The notes under the pieces: model-generated
Told to the model about the DNA's origin: nothing
Database searches by the model: none
The model's input: only the letters and a program-made list of their open reading frames with translations
Shown here: positions 6,243-12,563 of the stretch, in pieces
Numbering within the stretch: position 1 is the stretch's first letter
How the letters are laid out: the number at the start of each line of letters is the position of its first letter
Origin: CAZOHG01 sp964579725
Lineage (GTDB): Bacteria; Zhuqueibacterota; JdFR-76; BMS3Abin05
Length of the DNA stretch: 12,563 nucleotides
Assembly: GCA_964579725.1 (NCBI GenBank)
Contig: CAZOHG010000084.1
Span: 1-12,563, forward strand
Direction of reading: 5' to 3'
Program-made: the position numbers and the translations under genes

Positions 6243-7676
6243 ATGGCCAAAGTTGTGATTATTGGGGCTGGTTTTGCCGGACACACGGCGGCGCTGTACC
6301 TGGGATCAGCTCTGGGTAAAAAACATGAAATAACCGTCATTAATGCACAGGATTATTTTCTCTTTATTCCCTCGCTTATTTGGGTGTCCACTGGGCGAAT
6401 GGACCCTGCGAAGGTGCAATTTCCCCTATCGCCCGTTTACAAAAAACTGCATATTCGATTTATTCAGGGTCGCGTAGGCGAAATTCACCCTGACGAAAAT
6501 TATTTGTACGTCAATCTTCCGGGTGAGGCGGGAAAAGAAAAAGTCGCGTACGATTATTTAATTAACGCCACGGGTCCCAAATTAAATTTTGCGGCGACGG
6601 AAGGACTGGGACCCGAAAACGGACACACCTATTCGGTATGTACCCTAGGGCACACCCTTCAAACGCGCGAAAAGGTTCTGGACATGTTCAGCCGGATGAA
6701 AAAGGGTGAGAGTTTTAAAATTGTTGTGGGAATGGGGCATCCGGGTGCCACGTGTCAGGGAGCGGCATTTGAATTCATTTCCAATCTGCACAAAACCTTA
6801 CTTCGGGAAGGCGTGCGTGACCGGGCGCAGTTGATTTGGCTGAGTAACGAACCGGAGTTGGGCGACTTTGGTGTCCACGGCGTAAAAGAGCGCCGGAAAA
6901 AGGGCATCTACACCAGTGCTGAATATGCGCAGGAGATTTTTGGGGAATACGGAATTGAGTGGGAAGTGCAGAAGGGCGTGTACAAAGTGGATGAGCAAAA
7001 GATTTATTGGCAGGATTACGACGGGAATTTTGGGGAAACCTCGTACGATTTTGCCATGCTTATTCCGCAATTTTTGGGTGTTCCAATAAAATATCTGGAC
7101 AAAAACGGCCAGGACATTTCTTCCAAGATTGTGAACAAGGCGGGTTTTGTTTTGGTGGATGCCATTTACGGTTTGCCTTACGAAGAACTGGAGAAAAACC
7201 CGGACGCCTGGCCGGCCGTTTACCAAAATCCGAATTACCCCAATATTTTTGCGGCAGGGATTGCGTTTGCCCCTCCGGGGCCGATTTCCAAACCGCACAC
7301 AAATCCAAACGGAATGAGCATTTCACCGGCGCCGCCTCGCACAGGAATGGTTTCCGGAATCATTGGGCGGGTAGTGGCGAAAAATATCATTGAACTGATT
7401 AAAAAAGGTCGCATGTCCCACAAAGAAAGAATGACCGAAATGGTCGCCGCCTGTATTGCTTCAATGGGGGAATCTCTCTGGGACGGGGACGCCGGAACCA
7501 TTATTATGTACCCTGTGGTGCCCGATTTTCGCCGCTATCCAAATGAAGCGGGGCGCGATTTGTTCGTTACGCACATGGAGCGGGGTTTGGCGGGGGCCTG
7601 GATGAAACGAATGATTCACACCACGTTTATGTGGAAATTTAAAGGCCGGATTGGGTGGAGCATCATTCCGGAATAG
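6243..7676 (+). CDS. Sulfide:quinone oxidoreductase-like FAD flavoprotein
   Basis: A 477-residue member of the pyridine-nucleotide-disulfide oxidoreductase superfamily. An N-terminal FAD-binding GxGxxG (GAGFAG, 8-13) begins the protein. DYLINATGPK (104-113) and NIFAAGIA (334-341) are the other usual dinucleotide-fold landmarks. C133 (SVCTLGH) and C171 (GATCQGAAFE) align by position with the first two redox cysteines of SQR. The third, expected shortly before the KTG-like motif, is absent: the stretch reads SPAPPRTG (361-368). C404 is in a CIASMGE motif of the C-terminal part, and the basic, aromatic tail (about 441-477) could dock on the membrane, as in monotopic SQRs. It could oxidise sulfide or another sulfur compound into the quinone pool; an NADH- or persulfide-using relative is possible. 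GGAA at 6231-6234 is 8 bases before the ATG. The next gene, 247 bases on, encodes a secreted cytochrome. Confidence 0.82.
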   Translation: MAKVVIIGAGFAGHTAALYLGSALGKKHEITVINAQDYFLFIPSLIWVSTGRMDPAKVQFPLSPVYKKLHIRFIQGRVGEIHPDENYLYVNLPGEAGKEKVAYDYLINATGPKLNFAATEGLGPENGHTYSVCTLGHTLQTREKVLDMFSRMKKGESFKIVVGMGHPGATCQGAAFEFISNLHKTLLREGVRDRAQLIWLSNEPELGDFGVHGVKERRKKGIYTSAEYAQEIFGEYGIEWEVQKGVYKVDEQKIYWQDYDGNFGETSYDFAMLIPQFLGVPIKYLDKNGQDISSKIVNKAGFVLVDAIYGLPYEELEKNPDAWPAVYQNPNYPNIFAAGIAFAPPGPISKPHTNPNGMSISPAPPRTGMVSGIIGRVVAKNIIELIKKGRMSHKERMTEMVAACIASMGESLWDGDAGTIIMYPVVPDFRRYPNEAGRDLFVTHMERGLAGAWMKRMIHTTFMWKFKGRIGWSIIPE

Positions 7677-7923
7677 GAGGAAAGTAATTCGAGATAAAGC
7701 GAACAAGCCAAGACACAAATTCAAAAATATTTTGCGGATTTTTTCCTGCGGGCTGTTTTTCTCTTGATTCTTTGAAATTGTTTCATAAATTTATATCGAA
7801 CCTTTGAATCGCCGGCAAATGAAAAAGAAATGGAGCCGGTGTGCATCTTCCTTTGAGGAGATGGTCCGTGGAAAAGGAAATGGTTTGGAGTCCAATCAAC
7901 CGCAAAAAAGGAGGGTTTTTCCC
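7677..7923. other. AT-rich gap before the c554-type cytochrome
   Basis: This 247-base stretch has no convincing hairpin terminator and only weak promoter-like words (TTGATT at 7764, TTGAAA at 7772 and TATATC at 7792, none at good spacing). The cytochrome may therefore be read either from the SQR-like transcript or from its own unrecognised promoter. Confidence 0.4.
7909..7914 (+). promoter_or_regulatory. Shine-Dalgarno that fixes the cytochrome start
   Basis: AGGAGG ends 9 bases ahead of the ATG at 7924. The frame is open for 40 codons further upstream, to a TTG at 7804, but only the 7924 start gives both a ribosome site and a clean signal peptide. Confidence 0.8.
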
Positions 7924-8505
7924 ATGAAGATTAGAAAAATGAAAGGTGGGTTGGGTATTTTGTTTGCGGCAGGATTAATTTTGGCCTGGATGAGCACCGG
8001 ATTTTCCGGAATGCCTCAGGCGAAAAAGAATCAATTCAAATACGTGGGCGTGTTAAAATGCAAGATGTGTCACAACAGTCCGAGAAAAGGCAACCAGTAC
8101 AAAATTTGGAAAAACAGTCCCCACGCCAAAGCGTACGAAGAATTGGGAACGGAAAAGGCGAAAGCAGTGGCGAAAAAAATGGGGATCGCCGATCCGCAGA
8201 AAAGCCCCAAATGTTTAAAATGCCACGTAACCGGCTACGGACTCCCCAAAACGGCTTTTGGGCCGCGGTACCACATGGAAAACGGTGTGACGTGTGAGGC
8301 CTGCCATGGACCGGGTTCGGCCTATTGGAAGGTTTCCGTTATGCGGAAAATTTACAAAGGCCAAATGGACGGTTCGAAAGTAGGCTATGTTCGGCCCAAT
8401 GAACAAACCTGCAAAAAATGTCACAATCCCGAAAGCCCGACCTACAAAAAGTTTGTGTACGCTACGTTCTGGAAGAAAATTGCCCACGATATTCCCAAAA
8501 AGTAG
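7924..8505 (+). CDS. Secreted tetrahaem cytochrome c, c554 type
   Basis: A 193-residue protein with a basic start (MKIRKMKGG) and a hydrophobic stretch to about residue 25, a Sec signal peptide or membrane anchor. Four CxxCH haem c motifs follow at 46-50 (CKMCH), 97-101 (CLKCH), 124-128 (CEACH) and 163-167 (CKKCH). The order, together with NGVTCEACHGPGSAYW, resembles the cytochrome c554/multihaem family. The mature part is lysine-rich, as suits docking to acidic redox partners. It is likely a periplasmic electron shuttle; partners could be the 11-haem b/c fusion downstream or the Psr-type complex, but nothing in the sequence proves this. The family includes hydroxylamine-linked c554, though no hydroxylamine oxidoreductase is present here. 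A strong terminator follows 22 bases after the stop. Confidence 0.9.
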   Translation: MKIRKMKGGLGILFAAGLILAWMSTGFSGMPQAKKNQFKYVGVLKCKMCHNSPRKGNQYKIWKNSPHAKAYEELGTEKAKAVAKKMGIADPQKSPKCLKCHVTGYGLPKTAFGPRYHMENGVTCEACHGPGSAYWKVSVMRKIYKGQMDGSKVGYVRPNEQTCKKCHNPESPTYKKFVYATFWKKIAHDIPKK

Positions 8506-8527
8506 AATAAGCATTGGTTTTGAGTAC

Positions 8528-8564
8528 AAAAGCCGGTCTGGATTTTTTTCAGGCCGGCTTTTTT
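8528..8564 (+). terminator. Intrinsic terminator after the tetrahaem cytochrome
   Basis: AGCCGGTCTG (8531-8540) pairs with CAGGCCGGCT (8550-8559) with one T-G pair; three outer A-T pairs extend it, the loop is 9 bases, and T8559-8564 forms the T tract. It separates the SQR/cytochrome unit from the next gene. Confidence 0.87.
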
Positions 8565-8645
8565 ATTGGGCTGTTGAATATTTCAACAAATACCTGCCGA
8601 ATTGAAAAGGATTTTCTTTCCCCACCAAATAAATCAATTTTTTTA

Positions 8646-8673
8646 TTGATTTTTATTTCTTAAAGTGTAAATT
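8646..8673 (+). promoter_or_regulatory. Weak candidate promoter for the 11-haem b/c fusion
   Basis: TTGATT (8646-8651), a 16-base spacer and TAAATT (8668-8673) lie between a terminator and the next gene, where a promoter must exist if the gene is its own unit. The surrounding T-rich sequence makes chance matches likely. Confidence 0.3.
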
Positions 8674-8719
8674 GTTAGGCGAAAAAGATCGGCAATTTTC
8701 CTTTTTTAGCCAACTCGGA

Positions 8720-8750
8720 AAGTTCCCTGAATATATTTTTTCGGGAACTT
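8720..8750 (+). promoter_or_regulatory. Hairpin in the untranslated leader of the b/c fusion
   Basis: AAGTTCCC (8720-8727) pairs perfectly with GGGAACTT (8743-8750) around a 15-base AT-rich loop. T-rich runs follow at 8761-8778. It could be a regulatory hairpin or a weak attenuator before the gene starting at 8844. Function not shown. Confidence 0.35.
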
Positions 8751-8843
8751 CTCTGCATAGCTTTTTTCTCTTTTTTTATGATGGGCCCGTCTTTGGGCTG
8801 TGTTCCGAAACAAATCGTCAAAATAGATGAAGGATTAGGGAAA

Positions 8844-10844
8844 ATGAAGCGTGTTAGGAAAATTGCCACGATTGCCGGATTGGTTGTTTTTGCATTTTTA
8901 CTGTCCCTCCTTTTTGTCAATCCTGCTCAGCAAATTCATTTTCGTGCTCAGGAAAATCAGGATTGCCTTGAATGCCACGGGGATCCCGAATTCACGGGTG
9001 AAAATGCGCAAGGGCAGGAGGTTTCCCTTTACGTCAATGTGGATTCCCTAAAAAACTCGGTTCACGCCGGCCTTTCCTGCACCGATTGCCATTCGGACGT
9101 CACAAAAGTCCCGCATGAAACGGTTCCCAAAAAAGTAAATTGCGGACAATGCCACGGAGATATTTACAAAAGCTACATTGAAGGTTCCCATGGAAGAGCC
9201 TATTTGACGGGCGATAAAGAAGCCCCCACCTGCGCTACGTGCCACGGCACGCACAATATTCATCCTTCCAATTCGACGCTTTCTCCCGTATCCAAAATTA
9301 ATCAGCCTAAAACCTGCGGTCAATGTCACGGGAAAGCGGAATTTCAACGAAAACACAATATTCCGCTTCAAAAACCGGTTCATGATTATTTGGCCAGCAT
9401 TCACTACAAAAAAATCAAGGAAGGTGGCGATGCCGCCGCCTGCGGTGATTGTCATGATCCTCATGCAGTTTTAAACGGTGGAAATACCGCTTCGAAAATC
9501 AATCGGAAAAATTTGCCCGAAACCTGTGGCCAATGCCATTTTAACGAGTACAAGCAATTTATTGACAGCATACACGGTGAGGCTTTGCTACAGGGTGTTG
9601 ACGATGCTCCCAATTGTACCGATTGTCATGGTCAGCACAAAATTCTTTCCACCCAAAATCAAAAATCCCCTGTAAATCGATTAAACGTTTCGTTACAAAC
9701 CTGTGCACGTTGCCATTCCAATGAAGTACTCAATGAAAAGTACGACATGCCCAGTGACCGGGTTTTAACGTACGAAAACAGCTACCACGGTTTGGCCATT
9801 CAGGGAAAATCCAAAATTGCCGCCAATTGCACCAGTTGCCACGGCGTACACAATATTTACCCCTCCTGGGATTCCCGTTCCACGGTGAATGTAAATAATT
9901 TGGACCGCACCTGCGGGCAATGCCATCCGGGTGCCAGCAAAAAGTTTGCTTCTATTCCGGTTCACCAGCCCAAAAGTAAAGCTGTAGCTGTAGCATCGGA
10001 TATTATTACCAAAATCTACATTCTTTTGATCATTTCCGTTATTGGCTCCATGTTTTTGCACAATTTCTTGATCTGGTTGCAGGCCGTCCTGCGAAAGTAC
10101 CGAAAGGTGGTGCAAGAACCCTCCATTACCCGCTTCAACAAAAATATGGTGGTACAGCACCTGTTGCTCTTTCTTTCATTTACCACATTGGTCATTACCG
10201 GTTTTGCTCTCAAATTCCCAGACGCCTTTTGGGTGAAGTTTCTTTCTTCTATCGGGCTTCATGAAGGTTTGCGCCACATTATTCACCGGGTGGCCGGAAC
10301 CACCCTCATTTTGACCAGTTTCTACCATTTGTTTTGGTTGTTTTTCTCCAAACGAGGGCGACTGGAATTGCGCTACATGGTTCCCGTGCTGAAAGATGTT
10401 CAAGATGCCGTGTACAGCGTAGAGTATTATCTCGGACTTCGGGCCACCATGCCGGAATACGACAAGTACGATTACACAGAAAAGGCGGAATATTGGGCGC
10501 TGATTTGGGGAACAACCGTCATGGGAGCTTCCGGACTTATCCTCTGGTTTCCGGTGATTTCGGCCAATCTTTTTGGCGGGTGGATTGTCCCGATTGCGCT
10601 GCTTTTCCATTATTTTGAGGCGATTCTGGCCACATTGGCCATTCTTGTGTGGCATTTCTTCTTTGTAATTTTTCATCCCAGTGAATATCCCATGAGTTTG
10701 GTCAGCATTACAGGCAAAATGCCCTGCAAGGAATGCAAGAAACATCATGGTTTCTGGTACCGAAAACTCATGCACGAGGAACCGCCGGAAGTGCGAAAAT
10801 TTTTTGACGAAAAAGGCGAATGCGAGGAATTGGAAGAAGATTAA
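8844..10844 (+). CDS. Eleven-haem cytochrome c fused to a cytochrome b561-like membrane domain
   Basis: A 666-residue fusion. The start at 8844 gives a basic n-region (MKRVRK) and hydrophobic core (7-25); an in-frame ATG at 8778 would put 22 odd residues before it. Eleven CxxCH sites follow, at C41, C79, C100, C130, C158, C200, C228, C258, C287, C329 and C357. Much of this part is a repeated module: a histidine, then CxxCHGxHxI, a linker, then TCGQCH (compare 116-162, 244-291 and 315-361). After a membrane segment (387-412) comes a b561-like domain with segments near 436-454, 482-501, 550-572 and 579-610; H439, H481, H495, H589 and H604 are candidate haem b ligands. A tail with CKECKKHH (628-635) ends it. 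It likely passes electrons between quinol and periplasmic haem carriers. It sits alone between terminators. Confidence 0.88.
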   Translation: MKRVRKIATIAGLVVFAFLLSLLFVNPAQQIHFRAQENQDCLECHGDPEFTGENAQGQEVSLYVNVDSLKNSVHAGLSCTDCHSDVTKVPHETVPKKVNCGQCHGDIYKSYIEGSHGRAYLTGDKEAPTCATCHGTHNIHPSNSTLSPVSKINQPKTCGQCHGKAEFQRKHNIPLQKPVHDYLASIHYKKIKEGGDAAACGDCHDPHAVLNGGNTASKINRKNLPETCGQCHFNEYKQFIDSIHGEALLQGVDDAPNCTDCHGQHKILSTQNQKSPVNRLNVSLQTCARCHSNEVLNEKYDMPSDRVLTYENSYHGLAIQGKSKIAANCTSCHGVHNIYPSWDSRSTVNVNNLDRTCGQCHPGASKKFASIPVHQPKSKAVAVASDIITKIYILLIISVIGSMFLHNFLIWLQAVLRKYRKVVQEPSITRFNKNMVVQHLLLFLSFTTLVITGFALKFPDAFWVKFLSSIGLHEGLRHIIHRVAGTTLILTSFYHLFWLFFSKRGRLELRYMVPVLKDVQDAVYSVEYYLGLRATMPEYDKYDYTEKAEYWALIWGTTVMGASGLILWFPVISANLFGGWIVPIALLFHYFEAILATLAILVWHFFFVIFHPSEYPMSLVSITGKMPCKECKKHHGFWYRKLMHEEPPEVRKFFDEKGECEELEED

Positions 10845-10891
10845 GCAAGCCGGTTCCGGAAATCGCTTAAATAAATATGTTAACCGTAAGC

Positions 10892-10920
10892 GGGGGCGAT
10901 GGTCCAATCGCCCCCAAATT
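10892..10920 (+). terminator. Hairpin terminator after the b/c fusion
   Basis: GGGGGCGAT (10892-10900) pairs perfectly with ATCGCCCCC (10907-10915) over a 6-base loop. The tail is AAATTATTT, so the T tract is poor; the strong GC stem and its place 48 bases after the stop still make it the probable transcript end. The rest of the gap (10921-11064) shows nothing clear apart from a weak TTGCGA-17-TAATTT promoter-like pair at 11017-11045. Confidence 0.65.
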
Positions 10921-11064
10921 ATTTCCACCAAAAGATTTTTTCTCCTGAATGGCCTTTCCCCAAATTGAAAGTCTCCGAAAAATTTGCGCGCTTTCCTTCT
11001 GAGGCGCGACAAAAACTTGCGATTTGTTGTAAAATCGATTAATTTTTACCCAACAAGAAACACC

Positions 11065-11124
11065 ATGAAAAAGCCCGATTTCAAAAGAGAGGCGGCTTTT
11101 GGGCCGAAAATGGCAATCCGATGA
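11065..11124 (+). other. Possible 19-codon leader ORF overlapping the next start
   Basis: ATG at 11065 opens a 19-codon frame whose TGA (11122-11124) overlaps the ATG of the radical SAM gene in an ATGA. Its ribosome site is poor (AAGAAA), and the peptide is unremarkable. The downstream gene has no Shine-Dalgarno of its own, so translational coupling would explain how it is expressed. This may be coincidence. Confidence 0.25.
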
Positions 11125-12275
11125 AACGTCGCGAGTTTTTGACTAAATCCTTGCAAAGCGGGGCGGGGGCCACCCTGGCCGCAGCTGCGCCTGTAGCGCC
11201 GATACTGGTCCTTCCTTCCCACCGCACAAGCGCCAAAGACCTCCTCGACCACAAGCACATTTTTGTCCTAAAAGAAGCACAATTCTACAAAAAGTTAGAA
11301 CACGGTAAAATTCAATGTCAGATTTGTCCCAGAAAATGTGTTATTGACAACATGGAGCGCGGATTTTGCGGCAATCGGGAAAATCGTGGTGGCACTTACT
11401 ACGTTTTGGCCTACGCCAACCCGTGTGCGGCCCATATTGATCCCATCGAAAAAAAGCCCTTTTTCCATTTTTTGCCCGGTACACAGGCGTTTTCCATTTC
11501 CACTGCGGGGTGCAACCTGGTCTGTAAATTCTGTCAAAATTGGCAGATTTCGCAATTTCGCCCCGAGCAAACGGACAACATTTTCCTTCCTCCCGACAAG
11601 GTGGTGGAAGTGGCCAAGCGGCAGCACGTTGCCTCCATTGCGTACACCTACGCGGAGCCAGTGGTATTTTATGAATATATGTATGACACTTCCGTAGACG
11701 CTCGGCGGGAGGGCATTCGCAGTGTCATGGTTTCAGCCGGATTTATTAATCCCGATCCGCTTCGGCATTTGGTCAAAAAATTGGATGCCGTGAAAATCGA
11801 TTTGAAAGCCTTTACCGAAAAATACTACCATGATGTTTGTTCGGGTGAATTAAAACCTGTTCTTAAAACGCTTGAGGTTTTGCACGAAGCAGGCATTTGG
11901 TTTGAAATTGTATATTTGGTGGTTCCTACATTGAACGATTCGGCGGGGGACATTCGAAAAATGAGCCGGTGGATAGTAAAAACGTTGGGCTCCGACGTAC
12001 CGCTGCATTTTTCTCGATTTTACCCCCAATATATGCTCAAAAATTTGCCCCCTACACCGGTCTCTACGCTGGAACGCTTACGAAAAGCCGCTCTAGACGC
12101 CGGTGTTCATTTCGTTTACATCGGGAACGTTCCGGGGCATCCGGCGGAAAGTACGTATTGCCCGCACTGTGGCAAACGGATTATTTACCGAATCGGATAC
12201 GAAATTATTGAAAACAAGCTCAAGAACGGCCGCTGCCCCTATTGCGGGACAAAAATCCCTGGGGTGTGGCGTTAA
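11121..12275 (+). CDS. amrS: AmmeMemoRadiSam-type radical SAM protein (AmrS-like) with Tat-like N-terminus
   Basis: A 384-residue radical SAM protein. C131, C135 and C138 (CNLVCKFC) bind the SAM [4Fe-4S] cluster. Ahead of it, C66, C69, C73 and C83 (CQICPRKC...FCG), and the block DPIEKKPFFHFLPGTQAFSI, mark the AmmeMemoRadiSam/PflA-like family; YTYAEPVVFYEYMYDT and VVPTLNDS fit as well. C347/C350 and C372/C375 form a C-terminal pair of zinc-ribbon-like knuckles. The biochemical role of this family is not firmly known to me. Unusually, the first 35 residues look like a Tat signal: MKRREFLTKS, then a small hydrophobic Ala-rich stretch. The frame has a stop at 11040 and no other ATG, so the extension cannot be trimmed on start-codon grounds without going to internal starts. 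The AMMECR1 and Memo partners are not in the window. An RseC-like gene follows 30 bases on. Confidence 0.88.
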   Translation: MKRREFLTKSLQSGAGATLAAAAPVAPILVLPSHRTSAKDLLDHKHIFVLKEAQFYKKLEHGKIQCQICPRKCVIDNMERGFCGNRENRGGTYYVLAYANPCAAHIDPIEKKPFFHFLPGTQAFSISTAGCNLVCKFCQNWQISQFRPEQTDNIFLPPDKVVEVAKRQHVASIAYTYAEPVVFYEYMYDTSVDARREGIRSVMVSAGFINPDPLRHLVKKLDAVKIDLKAFTEKYYHDVCSGELKPVLKTLEVLHEAGIWFEIVYLVVPTLNDSAGDIRKMSRWIVKTLGSDVPLHFSRFYPQYMLKNLPPTPVSTLERLRKAALDAGVHFVYIGNVPGHPAESTYCPHCGKRIIYRIGYEIIENKLKNGRCPYCGTKIPGVWR

Positions 12276-12305
12276 ATGATCGAAAATTCAAGGAGTAAGG
12301 AATAA

Positions 12306-12563
12306 ATGCAGGAAACCGGAATAATTCGAGAGGTCTGGGGCGACGAAGCCAAGGTCGAGTTGACCCCTGTTTCCTCGTGCAGCAGTTGTGCGCTGAATTC
12401 TTTTTGCAATCCGAAAGATGTGGAAAAACCTGTCTTAACAGCAGCCAATCCGATTCACGCAAAAGCAGGGGAATGGGTGAAACTCGAAATGAATCCGGAA
12501 GCCGCGGTCACCTCCGCGTTTTTGCTTTTTATTTTTCCGCTAATTGGCCTTTTAGTGGGTTAT
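12306..12563 (+). CDS. rseC: RseC/SoxR-reducing-system family protein, 5' part only
   Basis: The first 86 residues are in the window; the gene runs off the end. MQETGIIREVWGDEAKVEL, then a cysteine group (C25, C28, C34 in CSSCALNSFC), a small beta-rich stretch (43-63) and a membrane helix beginning at about 71 match the N-terminal half of RseC-family proteins. These are inner-membrane proteins linked to the SoxR-reducing system and often encoded with Rnf electron-transport genes. AGGAG at 12291-12295 lies 10 bases before the ATG. The 30-base gap suggests co-transcription with the radical SAM gene. The missing half should contain a second membrane helix. Confidence 0.85.
   Translation, partial: MQETGIIREVWGDEAKVELTPVSSCSSCALNSFCNPKDVEKPVLTAANPIHAKAGEWVKLEMNPEAAVTSAFLLFIFPLIGLLVGY

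Noticed and set aside
7804..7923. Upstream TTG extension of the tetrahaem cytochrome
   Set aside because: It would bury the signal peptide behind 40 hydrophilic residues; AGGAGG at 7909-7914 points to the ATG at 7924.
8778..8843. Upstream ATG for the 11-haem b/c fusion
   Set aside because: The added 22 residues precede a complete signal sequence and overlap the T-rich leader; the ATG at 8844 gives a standard n-region.
10985..11009. GCGCGC...GGCGCG possible hairpin before the radical SAM gene
   Set aside because: The stem is only about 5 pairs and has no T tract.
10176..11012. 278-codon open frame on the minus strand
   Set aside because: It is antisense to the b561-like domain and runs through the terminator hairpin at 10892-10915. 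Its protein is rich in Arg, Lys and Phe with no motif; it is a shadow of the coding strand.
1..12563. tRNA, rRNA, CRISPR array, insertion sequence or phage features
   Set aside because: No cloverleaf with CCA end, no evenly spaced direct repeats, no transposase or integrase motifs were seen on either strand.

Overview
The window carries one strand of respiratory and sulfur-type redox genes; every gene I can support is on the + strand. It suggests an anaerobic or microaerophilic Gram-negative-type bacterium: there are two Tat-type signal peptides, two Sec-type signal sequences ahead of haem-rich domains, 15 CxxCH haem c motifs in two proteins, and an RseC-like protein at the end. Base composition looks moderate, with AT-rich gaps. 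The gene set fits FCB-type lineages such as Calditrichota or KSB1, or sulfur-cycling deltaproteobacteria, but no phylogenetic marker is present, so this is only a guess.

Region 1 (1-5288) is a tight operon. It holds the 3' end of an HdrB-like cysteine-rich (CCG) subunit, a Tat-exported molybdopterin oxidoreductase, a ferredoxin-like subunit with four [4Fe-4S] sites, an NrfD/PsrC membrane subunit and a TorD-family chaperone. The last four form a complete polysulfide/thiosulfate/tetrathionate-reductase-type (CISM) module. The HdrB-like gene is joined to it by an ATGA stop/start overlap.

Region 2 (5289-6242) is a long gap with no ordinary-sized gene. It holds a strong intrinsic terminator, a GC-rich palindrome, a plausible sigma70-type promoter and a 31-codon reading frame with a near-perfect Shine-Dalgarno just ahead of region 3.

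Region 3 (6243-8564) encodes a sulfide:quinone-oxidoreductase-like flavoprotein that lacks the third canonical SQR cysteine. A secreted tetrahaem cytochrome of the c554 type follows, then a clear terminator.

Region 4 (8565-10920) is a single-gene unit. It encodes a 666-residue fusion of an 11-haem periplasmic cytochrome c, built from repeated modules, with a cytochrome-b561-like membrane domain. A hairpin terminator closes the unit.

Region 5 (11065-12563) holds an AmmeMemoRadiSam-type radical SAM protein with an unexpected Tat-like N-terminus, then the start of an RseC-family membrane protein. RseC proteins often accompany Rnf complexes, so an rnf cluster may lie just beyond the window.

Taken together (inference), the region could move electrons between reduced sulfur, the quinone pool and periplasmic haem chains: the SQR-like enzyme and the Psr-type complex on the sulfur side, the b/c fusion and the c554-type protein as the quinol-to-periplasm route. 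Substrates and directions cannot be read from sequence alone.
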